Of a stretch of DNA of 37,158 nt, positions 8,818-15,707 are shown one piece after another. A model generated the notes under the pieces. The model saw only the letters and a program-made list of their open reading frames with translations, was not told where the DNA came from and made no database searches. Location of the stretch: positions 1-37,158 of the forward strand of contig JAKOSN010000032.1 of assembly GCA_029777335.1 (NCBI GenBank). Direction: 5' to 3'. Position numbers and translations under genes: made by a program. Each line of letters opens with the position of its first letter. Within the stretch, counting starts at the first letter, position 1. Origin of the DNA: Planctomycetota bacterium. GTDB taxonomy: Bacteria > Planctomycetota > Planctomycetia > Gemmatales > Gemmataceae.

Positions 8818-10314
8818 ATGACCGAGCGCGATCTGCGCCTGGGCGTACTGAACACCCTGCTCACGACTCCGCACCGGGACCTGACCCACCTGCATCCGCT
8901 CCACCAGGAACTGTGCCAGGCTGATCCTCTCTTTTATGTGCACCTGGCCGCCTGGTATGCCCGGCGTGGGGAGGTTCGCGATCACAAGGAGATGTTCATC
9001 ATCACGCTCTGCCTGTCGGCCTGCGAGGGGCATCGCGAGGTGGGGCTTGCCCTGCTCCGCGCCCTGCCTCCGTACCAGGTGGTGCGCGTGGTCGATTTTA
9101 TCAAGGGCCGGATTATCAAGGTGCCGGCGCGGAAGGGCGAGCAGAGTGCGTCCGAACCGCGGCGGGAAGGGCTGTTCCGCAACCTGCCACGCTCGCTGCG
9201 CACCGAGGTTGAGCGCTATCTGCGTGAGCGCGAGGCCGAGCCGCGCAAGCTCGATGGCGCGATTCTCCATGCACGCAAGGCGATCAAGCGGCTCTATGCC
9301 CTGCTGCACATTCGACCGTCCGCCCGCGCCCAGGCCATCCTCTTCGACGAGGAACCGCCCGCGGACAGCTCGCTACACGCGCTGCGGCTCATGGCTCGCT
9401 GCACCACGCCGGAGGAGCAGGCGAAGGCCATTGTCGCCCATCGCATTCCCTATCGGGTGGCGGCGACGATTGTCAAGGCGATGACTCCCGAGGTCGTGCG
9501 AGCCCTGATCGAGGTGATGAGTCCGCAGGAGTTGATCAACAACCTCGGCTCGCTCAAGGAACGCGGGGCTCTGGACGACCCGGCGGTTCAGCAGGCGGTT
9601 CAGGGCAAGCTGGAAGCCGCCAAGAAGGATGAGCGCGTAGCTGCGTTCAAGACGCGCGTTGCTGTCGAGGCCGCTGGTCTGTCCGGGCAACTCGCCGAGC
9701 AGCTGGAGGAGGTGACCGAGGCACGCATCAAGGCGCGGGGGCAGATCACTCGTCCGACGGCGTTGCTGATCGACAAGTCCGGCTCGATGTACGAGGCGAT
9801 CGACGTGGGTCGCCAGATCGGTGCCATGATCTCCTCGCTCTGTCGGGAGACGTTGTGGACCTACGTTTTCGACGAGAAGGCCACGCCGGTGCAGGTCCCC
9901 GAACCGTCGCTCGCGGGATGGGAAAACGCTCTGAGCGAGGTCTACCCCGGAGGCGCCACCTCGTGTGGTTGTGGGCTGGAGATGCTCGCGCGCGCTGGGC
10001 AGCGTGTAGAGCAGATCATTCTGGTGACCGACGAGAACGAGAACGTGGCGCCCTTCTTCCAGGAAGCGTTCACCGCCTACGAGGAGAAGATGCGCACGCG
10101 GCCCGATGTGATCGTGGTCAAGGTCGGACAGTGCAGTGACAAGCTGGAGAAGACGTGTCAGGCCCTGGGATTCCAGGCCAGCGCGTTCGACTTCAAGGGC
10201 GATTACTACGCACTGACCAACCTGATTCCGCTGCTGACGCAGCCGTCGCTCCAGGATCTGCTGATCGAGATCATGGAGCAGCCCCTGCCCGCGCGGAAGG
10301 CAGTGCTCGTGTAA
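8818..10314 (+). CDS. TROVE/Ro60-like protein with VWA domain
   Basis: The 498-residue protein has an all-helical N-terminal part and a C-terminal von Willebrand A domain, the arrangement of Ro60/Rsr proteins. The helical part includes DPLFYVHLAAWYARRGEVRD, the region where TROVE domains recur as helical repeats. The VWA domain starts near residue 310 and has an intact MIDAS signature DKSGSM at 319-324, followed by GGATSCGCG and VTDENEN. Known Ro60 proteins bind Y RNAs and misfolded RNA on a helical-repeat ring; the bacterial Rsr works with polynucleotide phosphorylase. ATG at 8818 is chosen over 8812 because AGGAGG (8806-8811) is six nt from it and overlaps the earlier one. A second VWA gene follows 77 nt downstream. 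VWA assignment is certain; TROVE is likely. Confidence 0.82.
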   Translation: MTERDLRLGVLNTLLTTPHRDLTHLHPLHQELCQADPLFYVHLAAWYARRGEVRDHKEMFIITLCLSACEGHREVGLALLRALPPYQVVRVVDFIKGRIIKVPARKGEQSASEPRREGLFRNLPRSLRTEVERYLREREAEPRKLDGAILHARKAIKRLYALLHIRPSARAQAILFDEEPPADSSLHALRLMARCTTPEEQAKAIVAHRIPYRVAATIVKAMTPEVVRALIEVMSPQELINNLGSLKERGALDDPAVQQAVQGKLEAAKKDERVAAFKTRVAVEAAGLSGQLAEQLEEVTEARIKARGQITRPTALLIDKSGSMYEAIDVGRQIGAMISSLCRETLWTYVFDEKATPVQVPEPSLAGWENALSEVYPGGATSCGCGLEMLARAGQRVEQIILVTDENENVAPFFQEAFTAYEEKMRTRPDVIVVKVGQCSDKLEKTCQALGFQASAFDFKGDYYALTNLIPLLTQPSLQDLLIEIMEQPLPARKAVLV

Positions 10315-10326
10315 GCCGAGGTCGCA

Positions 10327-10360
10327 AGGCGCCGGCAGGCGACAAGCTCTGTCGGCGCCT
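10327..10360 (+). promoter_or_regulatory. Intercistronic hairpin between TROVE and VWA genes
   Basis: AGGCGCCGGCAG pairs with CTGTCGGCGCCT over 12 bp (one G-U pair) around a 10-nt loop. No T-run follows, so it is not a standard terminator. It lies between the TROVE stop and the next gene's ribosome binding site. It could stabilise or process the mRNA, attenuate the second gene, or be part of a small RNA. Confidence 0.5.
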
Positions 10361-10391
10361 CAGCCACGCACGAGAGAAGGAGATTGAATAG

Positions 10392-11150
10392 ATGAACGAG
10401 ATTAATACTCTTGATATGGCTTTTGTCGTCGATACGACCGGAAGCATGGGGAGTTTTATTCAGGCAGCCCAGCGGCAGATGATTGCCATGATCGAGGCGC
10501 TCGCGCAGAGCAATAGTGTCGAGTTGCAACTCGGCGTGGTGGAGTATCGCGATCATCCACCTCAGGATCGTCTGGTGTCTCGGGTCTATCCGTTCACTAC
10601 CGATCTGCGCGCTGCCCAGACGACGATTGCCAGGCTCAAGCCTGACGGAGGCGGAGATGGTCCCGAGTCGGTCTTCGACGGTCTGGTTGCCGCCTGCCGA
10701 GAGTTGACCTGGCGTCCTCATGCCCGTCGCCTGACCATTCTTGTTGGGGATGCACCTCCTCATGGAGTGGGCGGGGGCGGCGATGCGTTTCCGAAGGGGT
10801 GTCCGTGTGGGGAGACGATCGAGAGCGTCACTGCGACGGCGGAACGGGCGCGGATCACTATTTATGCGCTCGGTTTGACCGGGGCGGTGCGCGATTCGTT
10901 CGGACGTTTGAGCCGAGGCACCGGAGGCGAGTACTTCGATGTCGGCCAGGGGAACGCCGCGATTGAACGCCTGCAGACGCTCTTGAAGACCGAATTTGGT
11001 CAGTTGACGTTTGATCGCCACTTACTCGAACTGCGGAGTACCGACCGAAGCCTGGGGATCGACGCTCTCGCCGAGCGCCTGACCAGCAGTCGCCCGGCGG
11101 TCGCGAGCGCGTTGAGCCGACTGGGAGCCCGTGGCTTGTTGAGTCGGTGA
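10392..11150 (+). CDS. VWA domain protein with winged-helix-like C-terminus
   Basis: The 252-residue protein opens directly with a VWA domain. The MIDAS motif DTTGSM is at 14-19, followed by YRDHPP, GGGDGPESV and VGDAPPHG, the usual further metal-site and loop elements of this group. There is no signal peptide or membrane segment, so it should be cytoplasmic. The last 35 residues (around LAERLTSSRPAVASALSRL) read like a helix-turn-helix, which is unusual next to VWA. AAGGAG nine nt before the ATG is a strong ribosome binding site. It follows the TROVE/VWA gene on the same strand with only a hairpin between, so the two probably act together. The VWA call is firm; the HTH call is an inference. 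Confidence 0.82.
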   Translation: MNEINTLDMAFVVDTTGSMGSFIQAAQRQMIAMIEALAQSNSVELQLGVVEYRDHPPQDRLVSRVYPFTTDLRAAQTTIARLKPDGGGDGPESVFDGLVAACRELTWRPHARRLTILVGDAPPHGVGGGGDAFPKGCPCGETIESVTATAERARITIYALGLTGAVRDSFGRLSRGTGGEYFDVGQGNAAIERLQTLLKTEFGQLTFDRHLLELRSTDRSLGIDALAERLTSSRPAVASALSRLGARGLLSR

Positions 11151-11198
11151 ACTTCTCCGCGTCGTGAGAGTGGCCAGTTGGGGGTTTCTCCACATAGG

Positions 11199-11696
11199 AT
11201 GCCGCCTGAAGCAAATCGGGCCTTTCTGGTGGGGAAACTCTTCATGCTGCGCAGCATAGGTGCCGTCCTTGCCGCTCTGATCTTCACCAATGTCTGCGGG
11301 GTGGTGCTCTTTCGCCTGCACCTGGCGTTCTTCGAGCCGAAAGATCTTGTCCTCCCGACACGCTTCATCGGGATCGATCTTTTCTATCGCTTCTACGTGG
11401 CCTGCGTGGGTGGCTACCTGGTGGGGTTGATTGCCACCCGGGCGGAGGTCAAACACGCTGGCGTCGTATGCCTGATGCAGCTGGTGCTCGGGGGTGGGCT
11501 CCTCTATTTCAGCCATGTGCGAGGGCTGTTCCGAGCGGAGCCGTGGTGGTATCAACTGGCCGAGGTTGGTGTCATCCTCCCAGGCTATCTGATCGGCGCT
11601 GCTTTTCGCGCTTATCGTAAGAAGTCCGCGACTGGTGCGGCTTCCTCTCCGGAGCCACTGCAACCAGGCCGCGGTGGGACTACCACGCGCCAGTAA
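11199..11696 (+). CDS. Small integral membrane protein, unknown
   Basis: The product is about 165 residues with four predicted membrane helices: IGAVLAALIFTNVCGVVLF, a segment around FYRFYVACVGGYLVGLIA, one around VCLMQLVLGGGLLYF, and VGVILPGYLIGAAF. A short, Arg/Lys-containing cytoplasmic tail follows. I do not recognise the family. The start is uncertain: ATG 11199 is used here, a TTG lies at 11178, and ATG 11244 has GGGG about 9 nt upstream and begins right before the first helix. It follows the VWA gene by about 50 nt on the same strand and may belong to that transcript. Its composition matches its neighbours. Confidence 0.65.
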   Translation: MPPEANRAFLVGKLFMLRSIGAVLAALIFTNVCGVVLFRLHLAFFEPKDLVLPTRFIGIDLFYRFYVACVGGYLVGLIATRAEVKHAGVVCLMQLVLGGGLLYFSHVRGLFRAEPWWYQLAEVGVILPGYLIGAAFRAYRKKSATGAASSPEPLQPGRGGTTTRQ

Positions 11697-11820
11697 CGAT
11701 GCGAGTCGCAGGGAGACACGGAGAGTGGCCGTCTGCACGAAAAGGCGGGCTTGAATCACTTCCAGGATCCGGATGGCGTGACTGAGCCTGAAGATCCCAA
11801 CTTGACTTTCTGGGTAAAAA

Positions 11821-11858
11821 GTCCGATCCTAAGGTAGGAAACTCGGGAGGTTTCGGAC
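11821..11858 (+). promoter_or_regulatory. Compact three-way-junction leader over a ribosome binding site
   Basis: GTCCGA (11821-11826) pairs with TCGGAC (11853-11858), ending just before the ATG at 11859. Inside, TCCTA pairs with TAGGA around AGG (11827-11839), and AAC pairs with GTT around TCGGGAG (11840-11852). Every base outside the loops is paired. The likely Shine-Dalgarno GGGAGG (11845-11850) sits in the second small hairpin. A further inverted repeat, GACTTT/AAAGTC, and a TTGACT -35-like hexamer (11802-11807) lie just upstream. Confidence 0.4.
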
Positions 11859-12284
11859 ATGGTTGATCTCGCTGGTCCGTTGGGGGCGAGTAAGGCCGCT
11901 TCAACGCTCCTGGTCCTCTTCATTCCAAGCAAGGATCGTGCGAACAATTCCATCGATCCTGATCGATGGGTAAGGGAAGCGATGAACGTGCTGGGCAAAC
12001 TCTTCGGTGGCGCCACAGCCTTCCCTCAGGGGAAGGGGGTCTGGCGGGATGACGCACAGGGAGGAACACTCCTTTTCGACGAGCCCGTCGTTATCCAGTG
12101 TTACACTGGTGAACAAGCCCTCGAGGAAAAAGCCTCCGAGTTGAGAGACTTCCTCCATCGGATGGGCAAGGAAGCGAGACAGGGAGCGGTCGGCCTGGTC
12201 ATCGACCGTGACTATCTGGAGATTCAATTCCCGCTGGAAAGCTCTTCGCCTCCCGCCAAGACGAAACGTACGAAACGGAGGTAA
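11859..12284 (+). CDS. Uncharacterised 141-residue protein, first gene of a two-gene module
   Basis: The product is soluble, with no signal peptide or membrane helix. It has a mixed alpha/beta pattern: a strand ending in FIPSKDR (21-27), a helix, then the striking LFGGATAFPQGKGVWRDD (48-65), strands at TLLFDEPVVIQCY, a helix around LRDFLHRMGKEA (95-106), and a final strand VGLVIDRDYLEIQFP. The motif density suggests a conserved family with a functional site (Lys25/Asp26, Gly-rich loop, Arg63/Asp64/Asp65), but I cannot assign an activity. The tail is basic (KTKRTKRR). GGGAGG eight nt upstream fixes the start. The next gene begins six nt after the stop, so the two are one transcript. Confidence 0.75.
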   Translation: MVDLAGPLGASKAASTLLVLFIPSKDRANNSIDPDRWVREAMNVLGKLFGGATAFPQGKGVWRDDAQGGTLLFDEPVVIQCYTGEQALEEKASELRDFLHRMGKEARQGAVGLVIDRDYLEIQFPLESSSPPAKTKRTKRR

Positions 12285-12290
12285 GGGACA

Positions 12291-12632
12291 ATGGCGAAAA
12301 ACATTGAGGCGATTGGTAGCAGACTCGGCGCCAAGGTGATCGCCCAGCTTCCCGAGGTTGGTGGGGGAGCGTTCGGGGCGGCCCGCCTGGCGGGAATCGT
12401 CGCTCAACTTCGGTCTCGCCTTACTCCCAGTCAGGGCCGACGGGCCGGGCGACCGACCGATGCTCGCTGGGTGCGTCATCCCAAAGTTCCCATGAGCGAT
12501 GCGACGGAGCAACTTCTGGTTGAACTCGCTGAGAAGGCCAGCACTTCTGATCGCAAGATCAGTCCCATGCAACTCGCCGCGCAGATCCTTGAAGATGCGC
12601 TGGCAGTCCTGGCCGAAGAACACAGATCTTGA
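12291..12632 (+). CDS. Uncharacterised 113-residue protein, possible DNA-binding partner
   Basis: The product is small and basic. A helical N-terminal half (RLGAKVIAQLPEVGGGAFGA) leads to an AT-hook-like GRRAGRPTD at 49-57. The C-terminal half, roughly 65-105, reads as a short strand (KVPMSDAT) followed by two helices (EQLLVELAEKAS and SPMQLAAQILEDAL), which resembles a ribbon-helix-helix fold. It starts six nt after the upstream gene; GGTAAGG before the ATG is a plausible ribosome binding site. A small protein with DNA-binding features paired tightly with a second small protein recalls toxin-antitoxin or regulator-effector pairs, but the order and lengths alone do not show that. No function is claimed. 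Confidence 0.72.
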   Translation: MAKNIEAIGSRLGAKVIAQLPEVGGGAFGAARLAGIVAQLRSRLTPSQGRRAGRPTDARWVRHPKVPMSDATEQLLVELAEKASTSDRKISPMQLAAQILEDALAVLAEEHRS

Positions 12633-12694
12633 TTCCTCCTGGTTCGCTGGCCTGCGTTCGTCCCGTCCTCTGGGCAACGGCCTGAGCAAGGACA

Positions 12695-12759
12695 GGGAAC
12701 AACGTTTGCACGGGGCAACGTGGTGCAGGAGCACGCCCGCGATGCTCTGCATTGTTCCC
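12695..12759 (+). other. Possible structured RNA element upstream of recQ
   Basis: GGGAACAA (12695-12702) is exactly complementary to TTGTTCCC (12752-12759), closing a 49-nt interior. Inside, GTGC/GCAC and GAGCA/TGCTC can form alternative small hairpins. The element lies in the 190-bp gap before recQ, which otherwise shows no gene. It could be leader structure or chance. Confidence 0.25.
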
Positions 12760-12822
12760 CGACTGACCTTTCCAAGTGAGTGTGGATCGGCGATGATGCA
12801 GGCGAGGAGGATAAACTTCGCC

Positions 12823-14676
12823 ATGGGTTCCGACGTTCGCTGGTCCGCTGAGGGGTTGCTGGATGTGATTGCCCATCACTGGGGGTATCGCACACTCCGA
12901 CCCTTGCAGGAGCCAGCGATGCGCGCCGTGCTGGAAGGGCGAGATTCGCTGGTCGTGCTCCCCACCGGAGGGGGCAAGTCGCTCTGTTATCAGGCCCCTG
13001 CCGTCTATTTCCGCGCGACCACCGTGGTGGTTTCTCCCCTGATCGCGCTGATGAAGGATCAGGTGGATAGTTTGCAACGTTGTGGGGTGCCGGCCGTCCA
13101 GATTGATAGTTCGCAGTCGGAGAGCGAACGCTGGTCTTCCGAGCACGATCTGCGCCAGGGGAACGCTCGGCTGGTGTTTGTCTCCCCGGAGCGTCTGGTC
13201 AATACCGATTTCTACCGCTTGTTGCAGCAGATTCAGGTGCGCACCTTCGCCATCGACGAGGCCCACTGCATCAGTCACTGGGGGCATGACTTCCGGCCCG
13301 AATACCGGCAACTGAGCCGGCTCCGCGAGCGTTTTCCCCAGGCCTCCGTGCATGCCTATACCGCGACCGCCACCGAACAGGTGCGCCGCGATATCATCAC
13401 ACAACTCAATCTGCGCCACCCGGAAGTCCTGGTTGGCACTTTTGACCGGCCGAACTTGACCTATCGAGTGCTGCCGCGCCTGGATCTATTCAAACAGGTC
13501 GAGGAGGTGCTGGCACGGCACGATGGGGAATCCGGGATCATTTACTGTCCGCGGCGCAGGGATGTTGATGATCTGACCACTGCCTTGCTGGGACGCAAGC
13601 ATCGTGTCGTGGCTTACCACGCGGGGATGAGCAGCGAGGAACGCCACGCGGCCCAGGAAGCCTTTCGCACCGAACAGGTCGATCTGGTCGTCGCCACGGT
13701 GGCCTTTGGGATGGGGATCGATCGCTCCAATGTTCGGTTTGTGCTTCACACCGCCATGCCCAAGTCGCTGGAACATTACCAGCAGGAAACCGGTCGCGCG
13801 GGCCGCGATGGGTTGGAGGCAGAGTGCGTGCTCCTCTTCTCGGGGGCGGATTTCTTCACGCAGCGATCGATGATCGAAAAGTCGGTGCAGGAGGCTGGCG
13901 CGGTGGATCCCGGCTTTCTCCCCTCGGCGCTCAAGCATCTGGACGACATGACGCGCTACTGCCGGGGGGCAATCTGTCGCCATCGCGCCCTGGTGAGTTA
14001 CTTCGGGCAGGCCTATGCCACACCAAACTGCAACGCCTGTGACATTTGCCTGGGCGATACCGAGGAGGTTCCCGACGCCACAGTCCTGGCTCAGAAGATT
14101 CTCTCGTGTGTTGCCCGTGTAAAGGAGAGTTTTGGGATCAATCATGTCGTTGGTGTGCTACGCGGAGAGAACACCGACACTATTCGCCGGCGGGGGCATG
14201 AGCAACTGACCACCTTTGGCTTGCTCAAGGGGCAAACCAAGGCCGATCTGCGCGATTGGATCTATCAACTGATTGGGCAGGGGTTGTTGTTGCAGGTGGG
14301 TGAGGAGTATCCCTTGTTGAAGCTGAACGAGGCTTCGTGGCAGGTGATGCGTGGGCAGCGAAAGGTGCGGTTGATTCAGCTGGTGCGGCGGAAACAGGGA
14401 GAAAAACCGCTCCTGTCGCGGACGGTAGAGGCGTCGTGGGAGGGGGTCGATCAGGAGTTGTTCGAGAAACTTCGGCAGCTTCGGAGATCCCTGGCGAACG
14501 CGGCTCGCGTTCCCCCGTATGTGGTGTTCAACGATGCGGTGCTACGCCAACTGGCTCGTCTGCGACCGCGAAATCTCACGCATATGCGGCAGGTGCCAGG
14601 AATTGGCGATGCGAAGTTGCGTGATTACGGCAAGACCTTCCTGGAGGCGATCCTGGAACACGATGCCAGGAGTTGA
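12823..14676 (+). CDS. recQ: ATP-dependent DNA helicase RecQ
   Basis: RecQ unwinds DNA 3' to 5' and acts in recombination and repair of stalled forks. The 617-residue protein is the usual length (E. coli RecQ is 609). Walker A TGGGKS is at 48-53, the DEAH box at 145-148 followed by CISHWGHDFRPEY (the aromatic-rich loop), and motif VI QQETGRAGRDG ends at 330. Zinc ligands are visible as Cys380, Cys385, Cys403, Cys406 and Cys409, so there is one more Cys than needed. An RQC winged-helix region follows, and a C-terminal HRDC domain spans about 535-610 (VFNDAVLRQLARLRP, VPGIGDAKLRDYG). The start is set at 12823, with AGGAGG about 12 nt upstream; an in-frame ATG pair lies at 12793. It is convergent with the secreted gene at 14776. 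Confidence 0.95.
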   Translation: MGSDVRWSAEGLLDVIAHHWGYRTLRPLQEPAMRAVLEGRDSLVVLPTGGGKSLCYQAPAVYFRATTVVVSPLIALMKDQVDSLQRCGVPAVQIDSSQSESERWSSEHDLRQGNARLVFVSPERLVNTDFYRLLQQIQVRTFAIDEAHCISHWGHDFRPEYRQLSRLRERFPQASVHAYTATATEQVRRDIITQLNLRHPEVLVGTFDRPNLTYRVLPRLDLFKQVEEVLARHDGESGIIYCPRRRDVDDLTTALLGRKHRVVAYHAGMSSEERHAAQEAFRTEQVDLVVATVAFGMGIDRSNVRFVLHTAMPKSLEHYQQETGRAGRDGLEAECVLLFSGADFFTQRSMIEKSVQEAGAVDPGFLPSALKHLDDMTRYCRGAICRHRALVSYFGQAYATPNCNACDICLGDTEEVPDATVLAQKILSCVARVKESFGINHVVGVLRGENTDTIRRRGHEQLTTFGLLKGQTKADLRDWIYQLIGQGLLLQVGEEYPLLKLNEASWQVMRGQRKVRLIQLVRRKQGEKPLLSRTVEASWEGVDQELFEKLRQLRRSLANAARVPPYVVFNDAVLRQLARLRPRNLTHMRQVPGIGDAKLRDYGKTFLEAILEHDARS

Positions 14677-14689
14677 CTCCGCAAACAAT

Positions 14690-14724
14690 CCGCAGGAGGA
14701 GGGTCTCGGTTCCTCCCCCTGCGG
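14690..14724. terminator. Hairpin between convergent recQ and secreted gene
   Basis: CCGCAGGAGGAGG pairs with CCTCCCCCTGCGG (12 of 13 pairs) around a 9-nt loop. There is no T-run on either side. Its place between two convergent stops suggests a bidirectional terminator or mRNA end stabiliser. Confidence 0.55.
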
Positions 14725-14775
14725 CTCCCCTGGCCAGCAAACCATCAACTCGGCCTTGAGCAGGGCTCCGTGCTC

Positions 14776-15246
14776 TTAGCGGTCATACCAGTAGGACGGC
14801 TGCTGGTAGTAGTTGTAGAAGCTGTACGCGGCCGGGTCGTAGCTGAAGTAGCCAATCGTCTGCAGGTTCGATCCGGATTGAGCCGGGGCCGACACCGGAA
14901 CCCCTTGCTGGGCATAAGGCATGGTGTAGTTGTTGCCATAACCGTAGGCGTAGCTCGGGTCGTAGCCGTAGGCACAGGCCCCGGGCATCGCTGGCGGACA
15001 GCACGGCGAGGACGGGTTGAAGAGCCGCTGGAGCAATCCGCAGGATTGTTGCGGGCAGCATCCGCCGACGGGCATGTTCGGTCCGGGAGAGGTTTCGACC
15101 AACCCCCAGAGGAACTTGCACCCACCGGACTGGAAGGACATGTTGAGCCCCGTGCTGAAGTTAAAGCTGCACCAGGCAGAGGCCTTCTGGTCAGCGATCA
15201 CGATCAGAGCCAGGGCAGCCGCACAGACAAGCATGGAACGCTTCAT
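14776..15246 (-). CDS. Small secreted protein, QSGG/LWGL family, copy 3
   Basis: The 156-residue product has a signal peptide ending ASA at 22-24, with Trp25 as the likely first mature residue, exactly as in the copies at 6422 and 7184. The mature N-terminus WCSFNFSTGLNMSF, then QSGGCKFLWGL, then SPGPNMPVGGCC is nearly the same as copy 1, including all cysteines. A Cys-rich middle (CCPQQSCGLL, SSPCCPP) and a Tyr/Gln-rich tail ending SYWYDR follow; copy 2 ends in a similar SYWYPH. The ribosome binding site is weak (GAGAG about 10 nt upstream). It is about 8 kb from its relatives and in the opposite orientation, yet carries the same CGGCAATA motif upstream. Function unknown. Confidence 0.85.
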   Translation of the reverse strand: MKRSMLVCAAALALIVIADQKASAWCSFNFSTGLNMSFQSGGCKFLWGLVETSPGPNMPVGGCCPQQSCGLLQRLFNPSSPCCPPAMPGACAYGYDPSYAYGYGNNYTMPYAQQGVPVSAPAQSGSNLQTIGYFSYDPAAYSFYNYYQQPSYWYDR

Positions 15247-15329
15247 GGCTTAGTTCTCTCATTGATATGTACTTGTGATTTCCTGACTTGTGTCTTACCG
15301 TTCGTCGGCTCGTCGTCAGGACACCCAAA

Positions 15330-15337
15330 TATTGCCG
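15330..15337 (-). promoter_or_regulatory. CGGCAATA motif upstream of secreted-family copy 3
   Basis: Read on the minus strand, CGGCAATA is followed by TTTGGGTGTCC and ends 83 nt before the ATG at 15246. The GGTGTCC extension matches the copy-2 site. A second CGGCAAT lies about 30 nt further upstream on the same strand. Confidence 0.45.
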
Positions 15338-15556
15338 CTGAACTTGAGTGGAGTTGAAAAAAAAATTGCCGCTCGGGGCGCCAGCTGCACAACGCACCGT
15401 TTCGGTCGGAATTCTCGCACCCCAACGGTATAAACGCTTCCTTGAGAGAAAAAAAGAACTCAAGTCGGAGAGAAGGCCACCCCAGAAGTGGACATTTTCC
15501 CAAGCGCGCGATCCTGTCGCAGGGGAGCCGGCCAGGGGTGATTTTTCAGGCTGCTC

Positions 15557-15586
15557 TTGGTTCCCGCCGCCACGCGCTCCTATAAT
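15557..15586 (+). promoter_or_regulatory. Sigma-70-type promoter of the S1 gene
   Basis: TTGGTT (15557-15562) and a perfect TATAAT (15581-15586) are separated by 18 nt. Transcription would start near 15593, giving a leader of about 115 nt before the S1 start codon. This is the best housekeeping-type promoter in the window, fitting a highly expressed ribosomal gene. Confidence 0.75.
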
Positions 15587-15663
15587 GACCTATTCATCAC
15601 TTTCGCCATGCGCCTTTCACAGGGGAAGGGCCGGAAGTGGGGTTCCTTTTTTAGTCTGTCAGG

Positions 15664-15692
15664 ATGCCAACTTCTCCTCTGGGAGTTGGCGT
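15664..15692 (+). promoter_or_regulatory. Leader hairpin before the S1 start codon
   Basis: GCCAACT (15666-15672) pairs with AGTTGGC (15684-15690), extended by a T-G and an A-T pair. The hairpin abuts the GAGG ribosome binding site at 15693-15696. In E. coli the rpsA leader is structured and S1 represses its own translation; a similar role here is inference. Confidence 0.45.
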
Positions 15693-15707
15693 GAGGATGC
15701 TTCATTT

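Noticed and set aside
8065..9309. A 414-codon minus-strand frame rich in His, Arg and Gly
   Set aside because: It spans the exported-protein gene, the terminator and the TROVE gene; its composition is that of antisense GC-rich repeats.
12499..12822. Upstream extension of recQ to 12499
   Set aside because: It overlaps the 113-residue gene in another frame and adds 108 residues with no RecQ similarity. The normal RecQ N-terminus begins at 12823.
14690..14724. Considered as a mobile-element end or attachment site
   Set aside because: It is a simple hairpin between convergent stop codons with no second copy or flanking duplication in the window.
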